Shown: positions 8,392 to 16,326, counted from the stretch's first letter. The stretch is 19,051 nt of DNA from Acidobacteriota bacterium (GCA_016716905.1 JADJUS010000018.1:1-19051), one strand, 5' to 3'. Notes: generated by a model from the sequence alone, not told the origin. Translations and numbers: made by a program.

Positions 8392-9456
8392 GTGAAAGTG
8401 TCCAGCCATCCAGCCGTAAAGGGTCGAGGGGCGCCGGCCAATCCCTCCGGCCGCTTTGAAAGGCTGGCCTTTGTGCAGGAGCCGGGCGACGAGCCCGACG
8501 ACGACAGGCCGGCACTGCCCACTGAGTTGTTCAGGGACACGTCAAAGAGCATCCTGGCCTTCAACGACAGTCCCGATGTGCCGATGGACGCGTCCGTGAA
8601 TCCGTACCGCGGCTGCGAGCACGGATGCATCTATTGCTACGCGCGCCCGTACCACGAATATCTCGGCCTGTCCGCCGGTGCCGATTTCGAAAGCAAGATC
8701 TTCGTCAAGGAAGATGCCGCCGCGCTGCTGCGCGAAGCGCTCGCTGCGAAATCCTGGACGCCCCAGGTGATTGGACTGAGCGGCGTCACCGACCCGTATC
8801 AACCCGTGGAGCGCAAACTGCGAATCACGCGCGCGTGCCTGGAGGTGCTTGAGCAGTGCCGCAACCCCGTGGCCGTCATCACCAAGAACCATCTCGTGAC
8901 GCGCGACATCGACCTGCTGGCGTCACTGGCGCAACACCAGGCCGCGCAGGTGTTTCTTTCAATCACCACACTCGATGATGACCTCGCGCGCGTCATGGAG
9001 CCGCGGGCATCGCGTCCGGCGCTGCGACTGGAAGCCGTGCGGAAGCTGCGCGAGGCTGGCATACCCGTGGGCGTGATGGTGGCGCCCATCATTCCGGCGC
9101 TCACCGACCATGAAGTGCCCGCCATCCTCGAGGCCGCGGCTGAGGCGGGCGCCATGATGGCCGGCTGCACCGTCGTCCGTCTGCCGCACGGCGTCAAAGA
9201 TCTGTTCGAGGCGTGGCTTGAGGCGCATGCGCCGCTTCGCAAAGAGAAGGTGCTCAACCGGCTTCGCGCCATGCGCGACGGCAAGCTCAACGATCCGAAG
9301 TTTGGCAGCCGCATGGTTGGCCAGGGCCCGTTCGCTGAGTCCATCCACCAGGTGTTCGACCTCCATCGACGCAAACTGGGGCTGAACCAGAGGCTCACGC
9401 TCTCCACACAAGCCTTTCGGCGCCCTGGCGGCAGCCAGATGCGTCTGTTTGGCTGA
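8392..9456 (+). CDS. PA0069/Rv2578c-family radical SAM protein
   Basis: An intact 354-aa gene starting with GTG at 8392. It carries the radical SAM cysteine motif CEHGCIYCYARP (C-x3-C-x2-C, near 8617-8650) for a 4Fe-4S cluster. Around it are blocks typical of this SPL-related family: SVNPYRGCEHGCIYCYARPY, IGLSGVTDPYQPVERKLRIT, VAVITKNHLVTRDIDLL, LSITTLDDDLARVMEPRA and GIPVGVMVAPIIPALTD. The family's substrate is not established; spore photoproduct lyase is its closest well-known relative, but this organism shows no sign of sporulation. The length agrees with the family. The following lipoprotein gene starts 64 bp after this stop, so co-transcription is possible but there is no obvious functional link. 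Identification is confident, function is not. Confidence 0.93.
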   Translation: MKVSSHPAVKGRGAPANPSGRFERLAFVQEPGDEPDDDRPALPTELFRDTSKSILAFNDSPDVPMDASVNPYRGCEHGCIYCYARPYHEYLGLSAGADFESKIFVKEDAAALLREALAAKSWTPQVIGLSGVTDPYQPVERKLRITRACLEVLEQCRNPVAVITKNHLVTRDIDLLASLAQHQAAQVFLSITTLDDDLARVMEPRASRPALRLEAVRKLREAGIPVGVMVAPIIPALTDHEVPAILEAAAEAGAMMAGCTVVRLPHGVKDLFEAWLEAHAPLRKEKVLNRLRAMRDGKLNDPKFGSRMVGQGPFAESIHQVFDLHRRKLGLNQRLTLSTQAFRRPGGSQMRLFG

Positions 9457-9520
9457 CTCCGACGGTACAGCCTCCGGCTCGTTCGAGCCTGTAGGATCAA
9501 CCTGGAAGCATGGCAGTCCT

Positions 9521-10255
9521 GTGAGAATAAGAACGCTCGTGGCCCTCGCCTGTGTGACCGTCCTCGCGGCCGGGTGTGGAGATCCGTACGAGGGCGCCAG
9601 CGCTCTGCAGGCCCAGAAGGCGCAGCTGGAGCGTGAACTCGAAGGATTGCGCGAGTCGGCGGCGCTCGTCAGCCGGGGTGAGAGCCTCATCCCGGCCTCC
9701 GACGTGGTGGTGGCGATTCAAGAAGCGCTTATCCAGGGGTTGATCGCGCGGCGCCTTCCGATCGATATCGAGGCGGCGCCATACAAGATGGTGCTCACCG
9801 CGGTGGAGGTGGGTTTTCACGGCGCACCCACCGTGCAACTGCGCGGCATGGTGAGCCGGGACGGACTGCCGGGCATTGTCGTCGCCGTGAAACTCATCGG
9901 GGCGTTGAGCCGCATCGACGTGGATACCACGACGTTCACGTTGCGAGCCCAGATATCCGCCGACCATCTGGAAATTGAGTCCACAGCCGGCGTCGGGTCC
10001 CTGTTCAGCGGATCGTCGCTGGATGATGTGGCCGAACTGCTGCGGCTTGAACTGGTGGAGCAGCTGCCGGTCGTCGAGATTCCGGTGCGCATACAGGAAG
10101 ACATCCTCATTCCTGCCGTCACAGACGGTCCGGTGCAGATCGCGAGCGTCCGATTTCCCGTGAAGGCGTCGGTCTCACGGGTGTTCGCGGCGAACGGCCG
10201 CTTGTGGATTGGCCTGCACGTCGAGGTGGCTCAGGCCGGCAAGGGGGCACCGTGA
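9521..10255 (+). CDS. Envelope lipoprotein with coiled coil and beta-rich (TULIP/DUF1439-like?) domain
   Basis: About 244 aa. GTG 9521 starts a lipoprotein signal (RIRTLVALACVTVLAAGCGD) with lipobox AAGC, so the mature protein would begin at Cys19 and be lipid-anchored. A short coiled coil follows (LQAQKAQLERELEGLRES). The rest is alternating beta-rich sequence with an amphipathic helix (SDVVVAIQEALIQGLIARRLP), then strands such as YKMVLTAVEVGFH, VQLRGMVSR, IVVAVKLIG and a final VKASVSRVFAANGRLWIGL. Helix plus long antiparallel strands recalls lipid-binding TULIP or DUF1439-type lipoproteins, but I could not place it firmly. The stop overlaps the next gene's GTG (10252-10255), and that gene has the same layout, so the two products probably act together in the periplasm. 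No frameshifts. Confidence 0.75.
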   Translation: MRIRTLVALACVTVLAAGCGDPYEGASALQAQKAQLERELEGLRESAALVSRGESLIPASDVVVAIQEALIQGLIARRLPIDIEAAPYKMVLTAVEVGFHGAPTVQLRGMVSRDGLPGIVVAVKLIGALSRIDVDTTTFTLRAQISADHLEIESTAGVGSLFSGSSLDDVAELLRLELVEQLPVVEIPVRIQEDILIPAVTDGPVQIASVRFPVKASVSRVFAANGRLWIGLHVEVAQAGKGAP

Positions 10256-11295
10256 CCCGCCGGCACGTCACCGTACTCGTGGCGACTTTGGCCGTGGTCG
10301 CGACGTTGATGACATCGTGGCTGATGGTGAGCCGGTCACGTGCGGGGCGGCGAACCATCGCGAAGCTGCAGGCCGACATGGTGACTCTTACGGCCGAGCG
10401 CGATCGACTTCGGGCCGAGGTGGTGGGCGCGGTGCACCTCGATAGCCGCCTGACAGGCGGCCCCGACAAACCGCTGCGTATTGGCATCCCCACCACGCTG
10501 GCGCGTACGGTGGTGTCAACGCTCGCCGCAGGCGTGACCGATCAGGTGTCGCTCACGCTGGCCAATCTTCGCGTCCGGAGGCAAGGCGAAATCCGCCGGG
10601 TGGTGTCGCTCGGCGACTTCGACCTCACGCTTCGCGTCAAACAGGTCAACGTCAAGCTGGGCGCCGGCACCCCGGACCTCCAATTCGGCGGCAACCAGAT
10701 GCGCATGGCGATGCCGGTGCGCGTGGAATCGGGCACGGGCACGGCCGAGATCGATTTCCTCTGGCACGCGCGAGGCATCAGCAACGCCGTGTGTGGCGAC
10801 ATGACCATGCTCGAGGTCGTCACCGGCACCGTGACTCCGGCCGTCTACCGCCTCGCCGGCACCCTGCAGCTTTCCACCACAGACGACGCGATCATGGTGA
10901 CCCCGCGCATGCCGGCGCTTCGCATTCGGGTGCGGGTGGTGCCATCAAAAGCCTCGTGGGACCTCGTGCAGAAAGCACTCGACGCAAAAAGAGGTCTGTG
11001 CGGATTTGTGATCGACCGCGTGAATATTCCCGAGGGACTTGAAGGCATGCTGGCCCGAGGTTTCAGTGTGCGTCTGCCGATCGAGAAGGTGCGACCCATG
11101 GCCCTGCCGATCGGGTTTGCCCAGACCGTGATGGTGCGCGGCACACCGGTGCAGATCGGGGTCAAGGCCGGCGGCCTCATGATCACGAGCGACATGATCT
11201 GGCTTGGGGCCGACGTCACCCTCGTCACTCTGCCGCTCCCGCTTCCCGTACCGGCCCCAACGCCGGCGGGTGGGCCCAGGGGCAGCGGGACGTAA
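10252..11295 (+). CDS. Membrane-anchored partner with coiled coil and beta-rich domain
   Basis: About 347 aa; GTG 10252 overlaps the stop of the lipoprotein gene. The N-terminus (TRRHVTVLVATLAVVATLMTSWLMV) is an uncleaved membrane anchor, followed by a coiled coil (IAKLQADMVTLTAERDRLRAE). The large outer part is beta-rich: IPTTLARTVVSTLAAGV helix, then VSLTLANLRVRRQGEI, FDLTLRVKQVNVKLG, MAMPVRVESGTGTAEIDFLW. The ending VQIGVKAGGLMITSDMIWLG resembles the end of the preceding protein (VKASVSRVFAANGRLWIGL), which suggests distant paralogy. Two cysteines (in SNAVCGDM and RGLCGFV) could pair. The last 20 residues are Pro-rich. One protein anchored in the inner membrane and one lipoprotein, possibly in the outer, would suit transfer of a lipid across the periplasm; this is inference. 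No named family recognised. Confidence 0.75.
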   Translation: MTRRHVTVLVATLAVVATLMTSWLMVSRSRAGRRTIAKLQADMVTLTAERDRLRAEVVGAVHLDSRLTGGPDKPLRIGIPTTLARTVVSTLAAGVTDQVSLTLANLRVRRQGEIRRVVSLGDFDLTLRVKQVNVKLGAGTPDLQFGGNQMRMAMPVRVESGTGTAEIDFLWHARGISNAVCGDMTMLEVVTGTVTPAVYRLAGTLQLSTTDDAIMVTPRMPALRIRVRVVPSKASWDLVQKALDAKRGLCGFVIDRVNIPEGLEGMLARGFSVRLPIEKVRPMALPIGFAQTVMVRGTPVQIGVKAGGLMITSDMIWLGADVTLVTLPLPLPVPAPTPAGGPRGSGT

Positions 11296-11335
11296 CCCGG
11301 CGCCGATCCGGCCCGGGTTGTGCGATGCTGACGAC

Positions 11336-12135
11336 ATGAATCGGCGATTTATTGTGAGCAGTGTTGCCGTGTTGGCGATCAGCGTCGCGACGTTTGTGGC
11401 GGTCCGTGGCGTCAGCCCGAGCCGGGCGCCCAACGTCGCAACGCACCGGTTCAGTCCTTCACCGTCGTCAACTCGTTCCCGCATGATCCGGGCGCGTTTA
11501 CGCAGGGACTGGTCTACGCCGACGGGGAGTTTCTTGAAAGCACCGGGCTGTTCGGCGAGTCATCTCTGCGCCGGGTGGAGATTGCCACGGGCAAGGTCCT
11601 GCAGCGCAAGGCGATCGATGCGAAGTACTTCGCTGAAGGGCTGGCCCTGGTGGGTGATGCGCTCGTGCAGCTCACCTGGCAGAGCAAGATCGGGTTTGTG
11701 TACGACCGCAAGACGTTTACGCAGCGCCGGACGTTTCAGTACCAGACGGAAGGATGGGGGATCGCCTACGACGTAAAGGGCGGCCTTGTGATGAGCGATG
11801 GATCCGACCGGCTCACATTCCTCGATCCAAAAACGTACGCCGTCACCCGCACCATCCGCGTGACGGACGCGGGTCGCCCCGTGCCGCAACTCAATGAGCT
11901 GGAGTGGATTGAAGGCGAGATCTGGGCGAACGTCTGGCAGACCGATCGAGTGGCCCGCATCGCGCCGGCCACAGGTGCGGTCAACGCATGGGTGGACTTC
12001 TCGACGCTGTGGCCCCAGGCCCGCCGCACGCCACCTGCCGACGTCCTCAACGGCATTGCCTACGACGCCGCAGGCAAACGCATCTTCGTGACCGGCAAGA
12101 AGTGGCCGAGGGTGTACGAGGTCAGGACCAAGTAG
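11336..12135 (+). CDS. Glutaminyl-peptide cyclotransferase (Glu_cyclase_2 family, one frameshift)
   Basis: This enzyme turns an N-terminal glutamine of a peptide into pyroglutamate. ATG 11336 gives a membrane anchor or signal (RRFIVSSVAVLAISVATFVAV), so it acts outside the cytoplasm. A one-base loss near 11442 separates this from the body, which then reads SFTVVNSFPHDPGAFTQGLV, FLESTGLFGESSLRRVEI, KYFAEGLALVGDALVQLTW, TEGWGIAYD, MSDGSDRLTFLDP, QLNELEWIEGEIWANVWQTD and LNGIAYDAAGKRIFVTGKKW. These are the consecutive hallmark blocks of the plant/bacterial five-bladed propeller cyclotransferases, unrelated to the animal enzymes. Length about 266 aa is normal. It starts 40 bp after the preceding gene on the same strand and may be part of that operon. 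The frameshift is probably a sequence error because every conserved block is intact. Confidence 0.92.
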
Positions 12136-12160
12136 GGCCGGAGGGGTTCATGGCCAGCCG

Positions 12161-12193
12161 GGGTCCAGGAGTCCTGGGTCCAGGGGTCGGCAG
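12161..12193. repeat. GGGTCCAGG-type dispersed repeat, upstream of four-helix-bundle gene
   Basis: GGGGTCCAGGAGTCCTGGG followed by TCCAGGGGTCGG lies in the 167-bp gap between the cyclotransferase and the four-helix-bundle gene. Related sequence occurs at 12706-12774, 13431-13553 and 15440-15500. The rest of this gap shows no gene, hairpin with T-run or clear promoter. Confidence 0.8.
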
Positions 12194-12302
12194 AGAATGC
12201 GTACTCGGGCGACACTGAAGGTGGCAGTTCGTGCCAGATCCCACGGTAGTCCTATCGATTTCCTCACGTTGTTGATGGCACAGCGGTTGATTGTCATCAA
12301 GC

Positions 12303-12704
12303 ATGGGTGTGAAGCGACTTGAGGACCTGGTGGCGTTTCAGTTGGCGGTGGAGTTCAAGCTCGAAGTCTATCGACTGATTCGGGAGAGTCCGGCTGCGAG
12401 GCGGGACTTCCGATTCCGGGCCCAACTGTCTGATGCCAGTGCGAGTGTTGAGGCGTGCCTGGCTGAAGGGTGGCATCGTTACGTGGCGGGTGAGTTCGTC
12501 ACGTTTCTCCGATACGCGAGCGCCTCCCTTGCCGAAGCGGAACGTTGGCTTGGCGATGGTGTCGCTCGAGGTTACTTCGAGTCGCACACCATCGCCAAGA
12601 GCCTCGACACTGCAGGCCGATGCGGCGCCGCTCTCACCAATCTCCGCAAGACCCTCGAGCCATTCACCAAGAAGGCCAAGAAGAACGCTCGCGGCATTCT
12701 CTGA
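12303..12704 (+). CDS. Four-helix-bundle protein (23S rRNA intervening-sequence/IVP family)
   Basis: About 133 aa, intact. The N-terminus VKRLEDLVAFQLAVEFKLEVYRL carries the family pattern (xxEDLxxxQxA...lyxl), and the later blocks RRDFRFRAQLSDASASVEACLAEG and EFVTFLRYASASLAEAERWL match the rest of the bundle. Members occur as genes inside 23S rRNA insertions, as free-standing chromosomal genes, and (as the related Avd) next to diversity-generating retroelements. Here there is no rRNA, reverse transcriptase or template repeat nearby, so it is the free-standing kind, whose role is unknown. I take ATG 12303; a TTG at 12291 would add four residues, and neither has a good ribosome binding site. 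It is the only plus-strand gene in this stretch and sits between two blocks of the GGGTCC/GGACCC repeat lying in opposite orientation. Confidence 0.88.
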   Translation: MGVKRLEDLVAFQLAVEFKLEVYRLIRESPAARRDFRFRAQLSDASASVEACLAEGWHRYVAGEFVTFLRYASASLAEAERWLGDGVARGYFESHTIAKSLDTAGRCGAALTNLRKTLEPFTKKAKKNARGIL

Positions 12705-12705
12705 C

Positions 12706-12774
12706 GACTCCTGGACTTCGGGACTCCAGGACCTCGACAAACAAGACCGACCCCGGGACCCCAGGACCCCGACA
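12706..12774. repeat. GGACCCC-type dispersed repeat, downstream of four-helix-bundle gene
   Basis: Two parts: ACTCCTGGACTTCGGGACTC near 12707 and a 26-bp core at 12749-12774 (GACCCCGGGACCCCAGG...CCGACA). The reverse complement of the core matches 15473-15500 except for a 2-base insertion there and partly matches 13525-13552. It fills the gap between the bundle gene stop and the stop of the convergent DUF2911 gene at 12777. Confidence 0.85.
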
Positions 12775-12776
12775 AG

Positions 12777-13405
12777 CTACTGAATCTTGAACGCGACCGA
12801 CGCCATCGTCCTGTCCCACATGACCGCGAGGCGGCCACCGGTCTTGGTCATGTCCACGAAGGCGATCGTGAACTCATCAACCGAGTACGGCAGCGCGTCG
12901 AGCTTCATCGGCACGCGAAGGACGTCGCGGTCCGCCGTGTAGTTGTAGGCGCCCCAGAGTTCGGTCTTGTTGGCCGGGTCGTAAGCTCTGCTGCGGGCCA
13001 GGAAGAGAGCACGAACGTCCACTCCTTTTCGCCGAGGCCGATGTACATCGAGTACTCTCCGGCCGGCAGGGCTTTGCCGGCGAAGTCCAGCGCCACGTCA
13101 GTCTTGAACCGGGTGGACTGGTCCGCGCCCGCACGCCAGACCGGCGCACCGGCGTTCAGCGTCTTGCCGTAGTCGGCCCCGGTGCCGAAGATATTCGCGC
13201 GCTGCCGCAACACGGGCCGACCGTACGTGACGTCGATCCACTTGCCGCCCTGATACGTCGAACTGCGTTCGCCCTTGACCCAGTCGCCACCGATCTGCGT
13301 CGAGGCCTGACCCCGGCCACTCGCCGGCCGATTCGCCGGTGCCTGCGCCGCAAGCGCCACACCCATCACCGCCACCACACCACACACCAATAACCGCTTC
13401 ACCAT
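12777..13405 (-). CDS. DUF2911 exported protein (one frameshift)
   Basis: ATG 13405 is preceded by AAAGGAG at good spacing, which fixes the start. VKRLLVCGVVAVMGVALAAQ is a signal peptide. The body has the DUF2911 order: IDVTYGRPVLRQRANIFG, VWRAGADQSTRFKTDVALDF, LPAGEYSMYIGLGEKEWTFV, then after a frame change near 13010 NKTELWGAYNYTADRDVLRV, EFTIAFVDMTKTGGRLAVMW and the final SVAFKIQ. About 209 aa in all, typical for these small periplasmic beta-sandwich proteins, which have no assigned function. The 3' end abuts the dispersed repeat, and the upstream gap to the M1 peptidase stop (13406-13564) is filled with more of it. The intact blocks on both sides of the break point to a sequencing error. 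Confidence 0.9.
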
Positions 13406-13430
13406 TCGTTTGCTCCTTTGTGACCGAGCG

Positions 13431-13553
13431 TCGTGGTCCTGGAGTCCAGGAGTCCCGGGGTCGCCTCTGAACCCCTGGACCCCTGGACCCCTGGACCCCT
13501 GGACCACGACAAATATCACGACTCCCGGACCCCAGGACCCCGGGACGCCGACA
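13431..13553. repeat. Repeat block: palindromic GGAGTCCAGGAGTCC, ACCCCTGG tandem, GGACCCC core
   Basis: Three parts lie between DUF2911 and the M1 peptidase. 13431-13462 holds TCCTGGAGTCCAGGAGTCCC, which can fold on itself. 13471-13502 is four perfect tandem copies of ACCCCTGG. 13523-13553 (ACTCCCGGACCCCAGGACCC and following GGGACGCCGACAG) matches the cores at 12749-12774 and, inverted, 15473-15500. No gene is visible in the gap. Confidence 0.88.
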
Positions 13554-13564
13554 GGGGTGCAGGA

Positions 13565-15431
13565 CTATTTCACCACGTCCTGCACCGCTGTTCTCGCCAT
13601 TGGATGATACCCGTCTCTCGCCTTGGCGAAAATGCGGACCGCCAGGGCCTTGCCCTCGGGCGTCGCGGCCAGGTCGCGATACAGGGGGAGGATGAGCTTC
13701 CGGCGTCCGATGCGGACCATGTAGTCTTCCATCGCCGCGCACGCCTGTGTATAGCGCGTGGCGATTGCGAGCCTGAACCAGGCGTGCGCAATCTCCGAGT
13801 TGCCTGACTTCGTGAACCCAAACTGCCCGTCGAGCGCCCGCATTTGCGCCGGAGTCAGCGTGCGCGGCAGCGCATCCACAAAGTGAATCCACTCATGCGC
13901 CGACCACGACTTCGACGCAGACGCGAGCGTCGCAATGGGCGCGCCGGCAAGCCAGGCGTCGCGCGCGGCTTCCACCCTGACAAACGCATCGGACTTCGGC
14001 AGCACCGCAAAGGCGGGCACACCTTCCGAGCGCAGCCACTCCTGCACCTGGGCGTCGGTGACCGCGCCCGGCACCCGCGCCATCAGCTCGGCCTTCAGGA
14101 ACGCCAGGAAGCTCTCCGTGGTGGCGCTCTGGAAGGCGTGTGTGTCGAACCACTTCCGCAGGAACGTGTCGAACTCCTGGCGTCCGTACTTGTCTTCCAG
14201 GAACCTGAGAAACAACGCGCCTTGTTCGTACGCCACCGACGAGTACGCGTCGTCCGGATCCCGGCCGGTCATGTCGGGCAGCAGCGTCTTGTCGCGCGGC
14301 ACGGTGATGGTCGATCGCGAGTCTGCGAGGTCGGCTACGCCAATCATCGCTTCCATGTCGGCCCGATCCTTCCCGTACAGCGCTTCGATAATGCGGCGCT
14401 CGAGGTAGGTGGTAAATCCTTCGTTGAGCCAGAAGTCGGGCCACGTGGCGTTGGTCACGAGGTTGCCCGACCAGGAGTGCGCAAGTTCGTGAGCCACGAG
14501 AGAGACGAGAGACTTGTCGCCGGCGATCACTGTCGGCGTGGCAAACGTCAGCCGAGGATTCTCCATCCCACCGAACGGAAATGACGGCGGCAACACCAGC
14601 AGGTCATACCGGCCCCACCGGTACGGCCCATACAGCTTCTCGGTAGCGGCCACCATCTGTTCGGTATCTTCAAACTCCCGCGCCGCGGCCTCCACCACGG
14701 AAGGCTCCGCCCAGATGCCGGTGCGCGGGCTCATCGCCTTGAACGTGAGATCGCCCACCGCAAGCGCGATGAGGTACGACGGAATCGGCTGCGGCATCCT
14801 GAATGTGAAGACGCCCGTGCCGGCGGTGCCCGGCGTCATCTCGGCCGCCATCACCGCGACCAGCTCTTTCGGCGTGCGAATGGTCGCGTCGTACGTCAGA
14901 CGGACCCCCGGCAGATCCTGCAACGGAATAAACGACCGCGCCTGGATGGCCTGGGCCTGCGTAAAGAGGAACGGATGCGCGCGCCCGCCGTCTGCGCCGG
15001 CGTGAGCCACTGCAGGCCTTTCGCGTCGGGCGACGATGAGTAGGTGATGCGGGCGCGGTCGGCTCCGGGTGGCATCGCGACTCGCAGCGCGCTGCCAAAC
15101 GCCGGTGTCGCGGCGTCGAGCCTGAACGTCGTCGGAACCCACCCGGCCGTACCAATCGCAGCCTCGGCCTTCGTGATTGTGAGGTCGCGCGAGTCCAGCA
15201 CCAATTCAGTGGCGGTCGGGTCGCGCCGCTCGAACTGCAGTTCCACGGTGCCCGCCAGCGTCTTCGCGCTAAAGTCCGTCGTCAAATCCAGCACCATGTG
15301 TTTCGTCGTGAATGCGTTGACGTTGGCGTACGACGACGAGTCGGTGGGGATGGGAATCATGGGGTGTCTTTCGAGCCGCAGCCCGCGAGAAGGGCGCCGG
15401 CCGCCAGAAGGTACGCAGATGCCGTGAGCCG
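13565..15431 (-). CDS. M1-family metalloaminopeptidase, leukotriene A4 hydrolase-like lipoprotein (frameshifted)
   Basis: A zinc exopeptidase of about 620 aa. It shows the substrate motif GGMENP (near 14570), the zinc site HELAHSWSGN with the third ligand in FWLNEGFTTY 18 residues on (near 14420-14500), the LTA4H-type block FTQAQAIQARSFIPLQDLPG, and a helical C-terminal domain ending RTAVQDVVK. A frame change near 15000 separates the N-terminal beta domain (HMVLDLTTDFSAKTLAGTVE). Upstream of the in-frame ATG at 15360 a different frame reads TASAYLLAAGALLAGCGSKD, a clear lipoprotein signal with Cys at 15378-15380; it meets the body across CCCC at 15361-15364, so the true protein is probably a lipoprotein with a second frame error there. 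No ATG or GTG is seen upstream of the lipobox, so the exact start is unknown. Confidence 0.92.
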
Positions 15432-15439
15432 TCGGTAGG

Positions 15440-15500
15440 TCCCGGGTCCAGTGTCCAGGGTCCAGAGTCCTCTGTCGGGGTCCTGTGGGGTCCCGGGGTC
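15440..15500. repeat. GGGTCC-type dispersed repeat upstream of the M1 gene
   Basis: CCCGGGTCCAGTGTCCAGGG and TCCAGAGTCC at 15441-15470 are followed by the core at 15473-15500 (TGTCGGGGTCCTGTGGGGTC...). The core is the inverted counterpart of 12749-12774. It immediately precedes the lipobox region of the M1 gene. Confidence 0.85.
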
Positions 15501-15530
15501 AGCGATGCAGCGGGATGGGAGGTCTTAGAA

Positions 15531-15660
15531 AAAACCTCATCATCTCCGTGTCTCCTGTGATCCGTCGTGACAAGGATGCAGCGCGACGTGAAGGTCTTCC
15601 AGAAGGTCCTCCGCGTCTCCGTGACTCCTGTGATCCGTCGTGATCGCGATGCAGCGCGAC
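15531..15660 (+). repeat. Two imperfect direct repeats of about 57-60 bp
   Basis: 15531-15587 and 15601-15660 share CTCCTGTGATCCGTCGTGA then GATGCAGCGCGAC; a shorter trace (GCGATGCAGCG) lies at 15502-15512. Together with the GGGTCC repeat they fill most of the 280-bp gap between the divergent M1 and pssA genes. No open reading frame of note is present. Confidence 0.8.
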
Positions 15661-15710
15661 ACCAGGCTCATGCCCCCCAGTCTACTGCCGAGGTGCGGTA
15701 CGCTGTGAAG

Positions 15711-16326
15711 ATGAGCAAAAGGCCGTCGATGCTCCGTTCGTACACTGGGCTGATCTGCTCACCCTGGCCAACGCAGGGTGCGGTACGGTGACGATCTTCG
15801 CCTGCCTGAGCTATCTAGCGGGTGATCAGGAACGCTGGCTCTGGACGGCCTTTGCCCTCCCGGGCTGGCGCTGGTGTTTGACGCCCTCGACGGATGGGTG
15901 GCGCGCCTGGACGTGCGCCACAAGTCGGTGATGGGCGCCGAACTGGATTCTCTGGCCGACATCGTGTCGTTCGGCGTGGCGCCCGCCGTGCTGGCCTACA
16001 CGCTCGGCCTGCGTGGGTTGTGGGACGCGATCTGTCTCACACTGTTTGTGTGCGCCGGCATCAGCCGCCTGGCGCGATACAACGTGACGTCGAGCGCCCT
16101 GACCGACACCGCCACAGGGAAGGTCCGCTACTTCGAAGGAACACCGATTCCCACGAGCGTCTTCCTGGTGGTGGTGATGGCTCTGCTGTTTGCCTTCGAC
16201 CTGACGGGATCAAACTTTGTGGGCGGCCACGTGAATCTCCTCGGCCGGCAGTTCCACCCGTTCTCCCTGCTGTTCCTGCTGAACGGCAGCCTGATGATCA
16301 GCACCATCAAGGTGCCGAAGCCCTGA
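15711..16326 (+). CDS. pssA: CDP-diacylglycerol--serine O-phosphatidyltransferase (frameshifted)
   Basis: This integral membrane enzyme makes phosphatidylserine from CDP-diacylglycerol and serine, the first step to phosphatidylethanolamine. Joining frames from ATG 15711 gives MSKRPSMLRSYT, then WADLLTLANAGCGTVTIFAC (typical first helix), then FDALDGWVAR...GAELDSLADIVSFGVAPA. The last block holds all eight signature residues of the CDP-alcohol phosphatidyltransferases (DxxDGxxAR...GxxxDxxxD); two Asp pairs bind metal and CDP. Between AR and G there are nine residues where I expect eight or fewer. Three to five further helices follow, then RLARYNV and FEGTPIP, which are typical of class II PssA. 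About 205 aa. Two frame changes near 15747 and 15860 look like sequence errors. No psd gene is next to it. The last codons (KVPKP, stop) form the first unit of a tandem repeat. Confidence 0.92.

Noticed and set aside
8799..9690. Long minus-strand open frames opposite the radical SAM gene
   Set aside because: Arg/Ser-rich shadow frames; the plus strand encodes an unmistakable radical SAM protein across the same bases.
12303..12704. Diversity-generating retroelement accessory gene (avd)
   Set aside because: The four-helix-bundle fold is shared with Avd, but there is no reverse transcriptase, template repeat or variable repeat in the window.
13844..14584. Plus-strand open frame of 246 codons opposite the M1 peptidase
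   Set aside because: Arg/His-rich shadow frame with no start signal; the minus strand carries the conserved peptidase.
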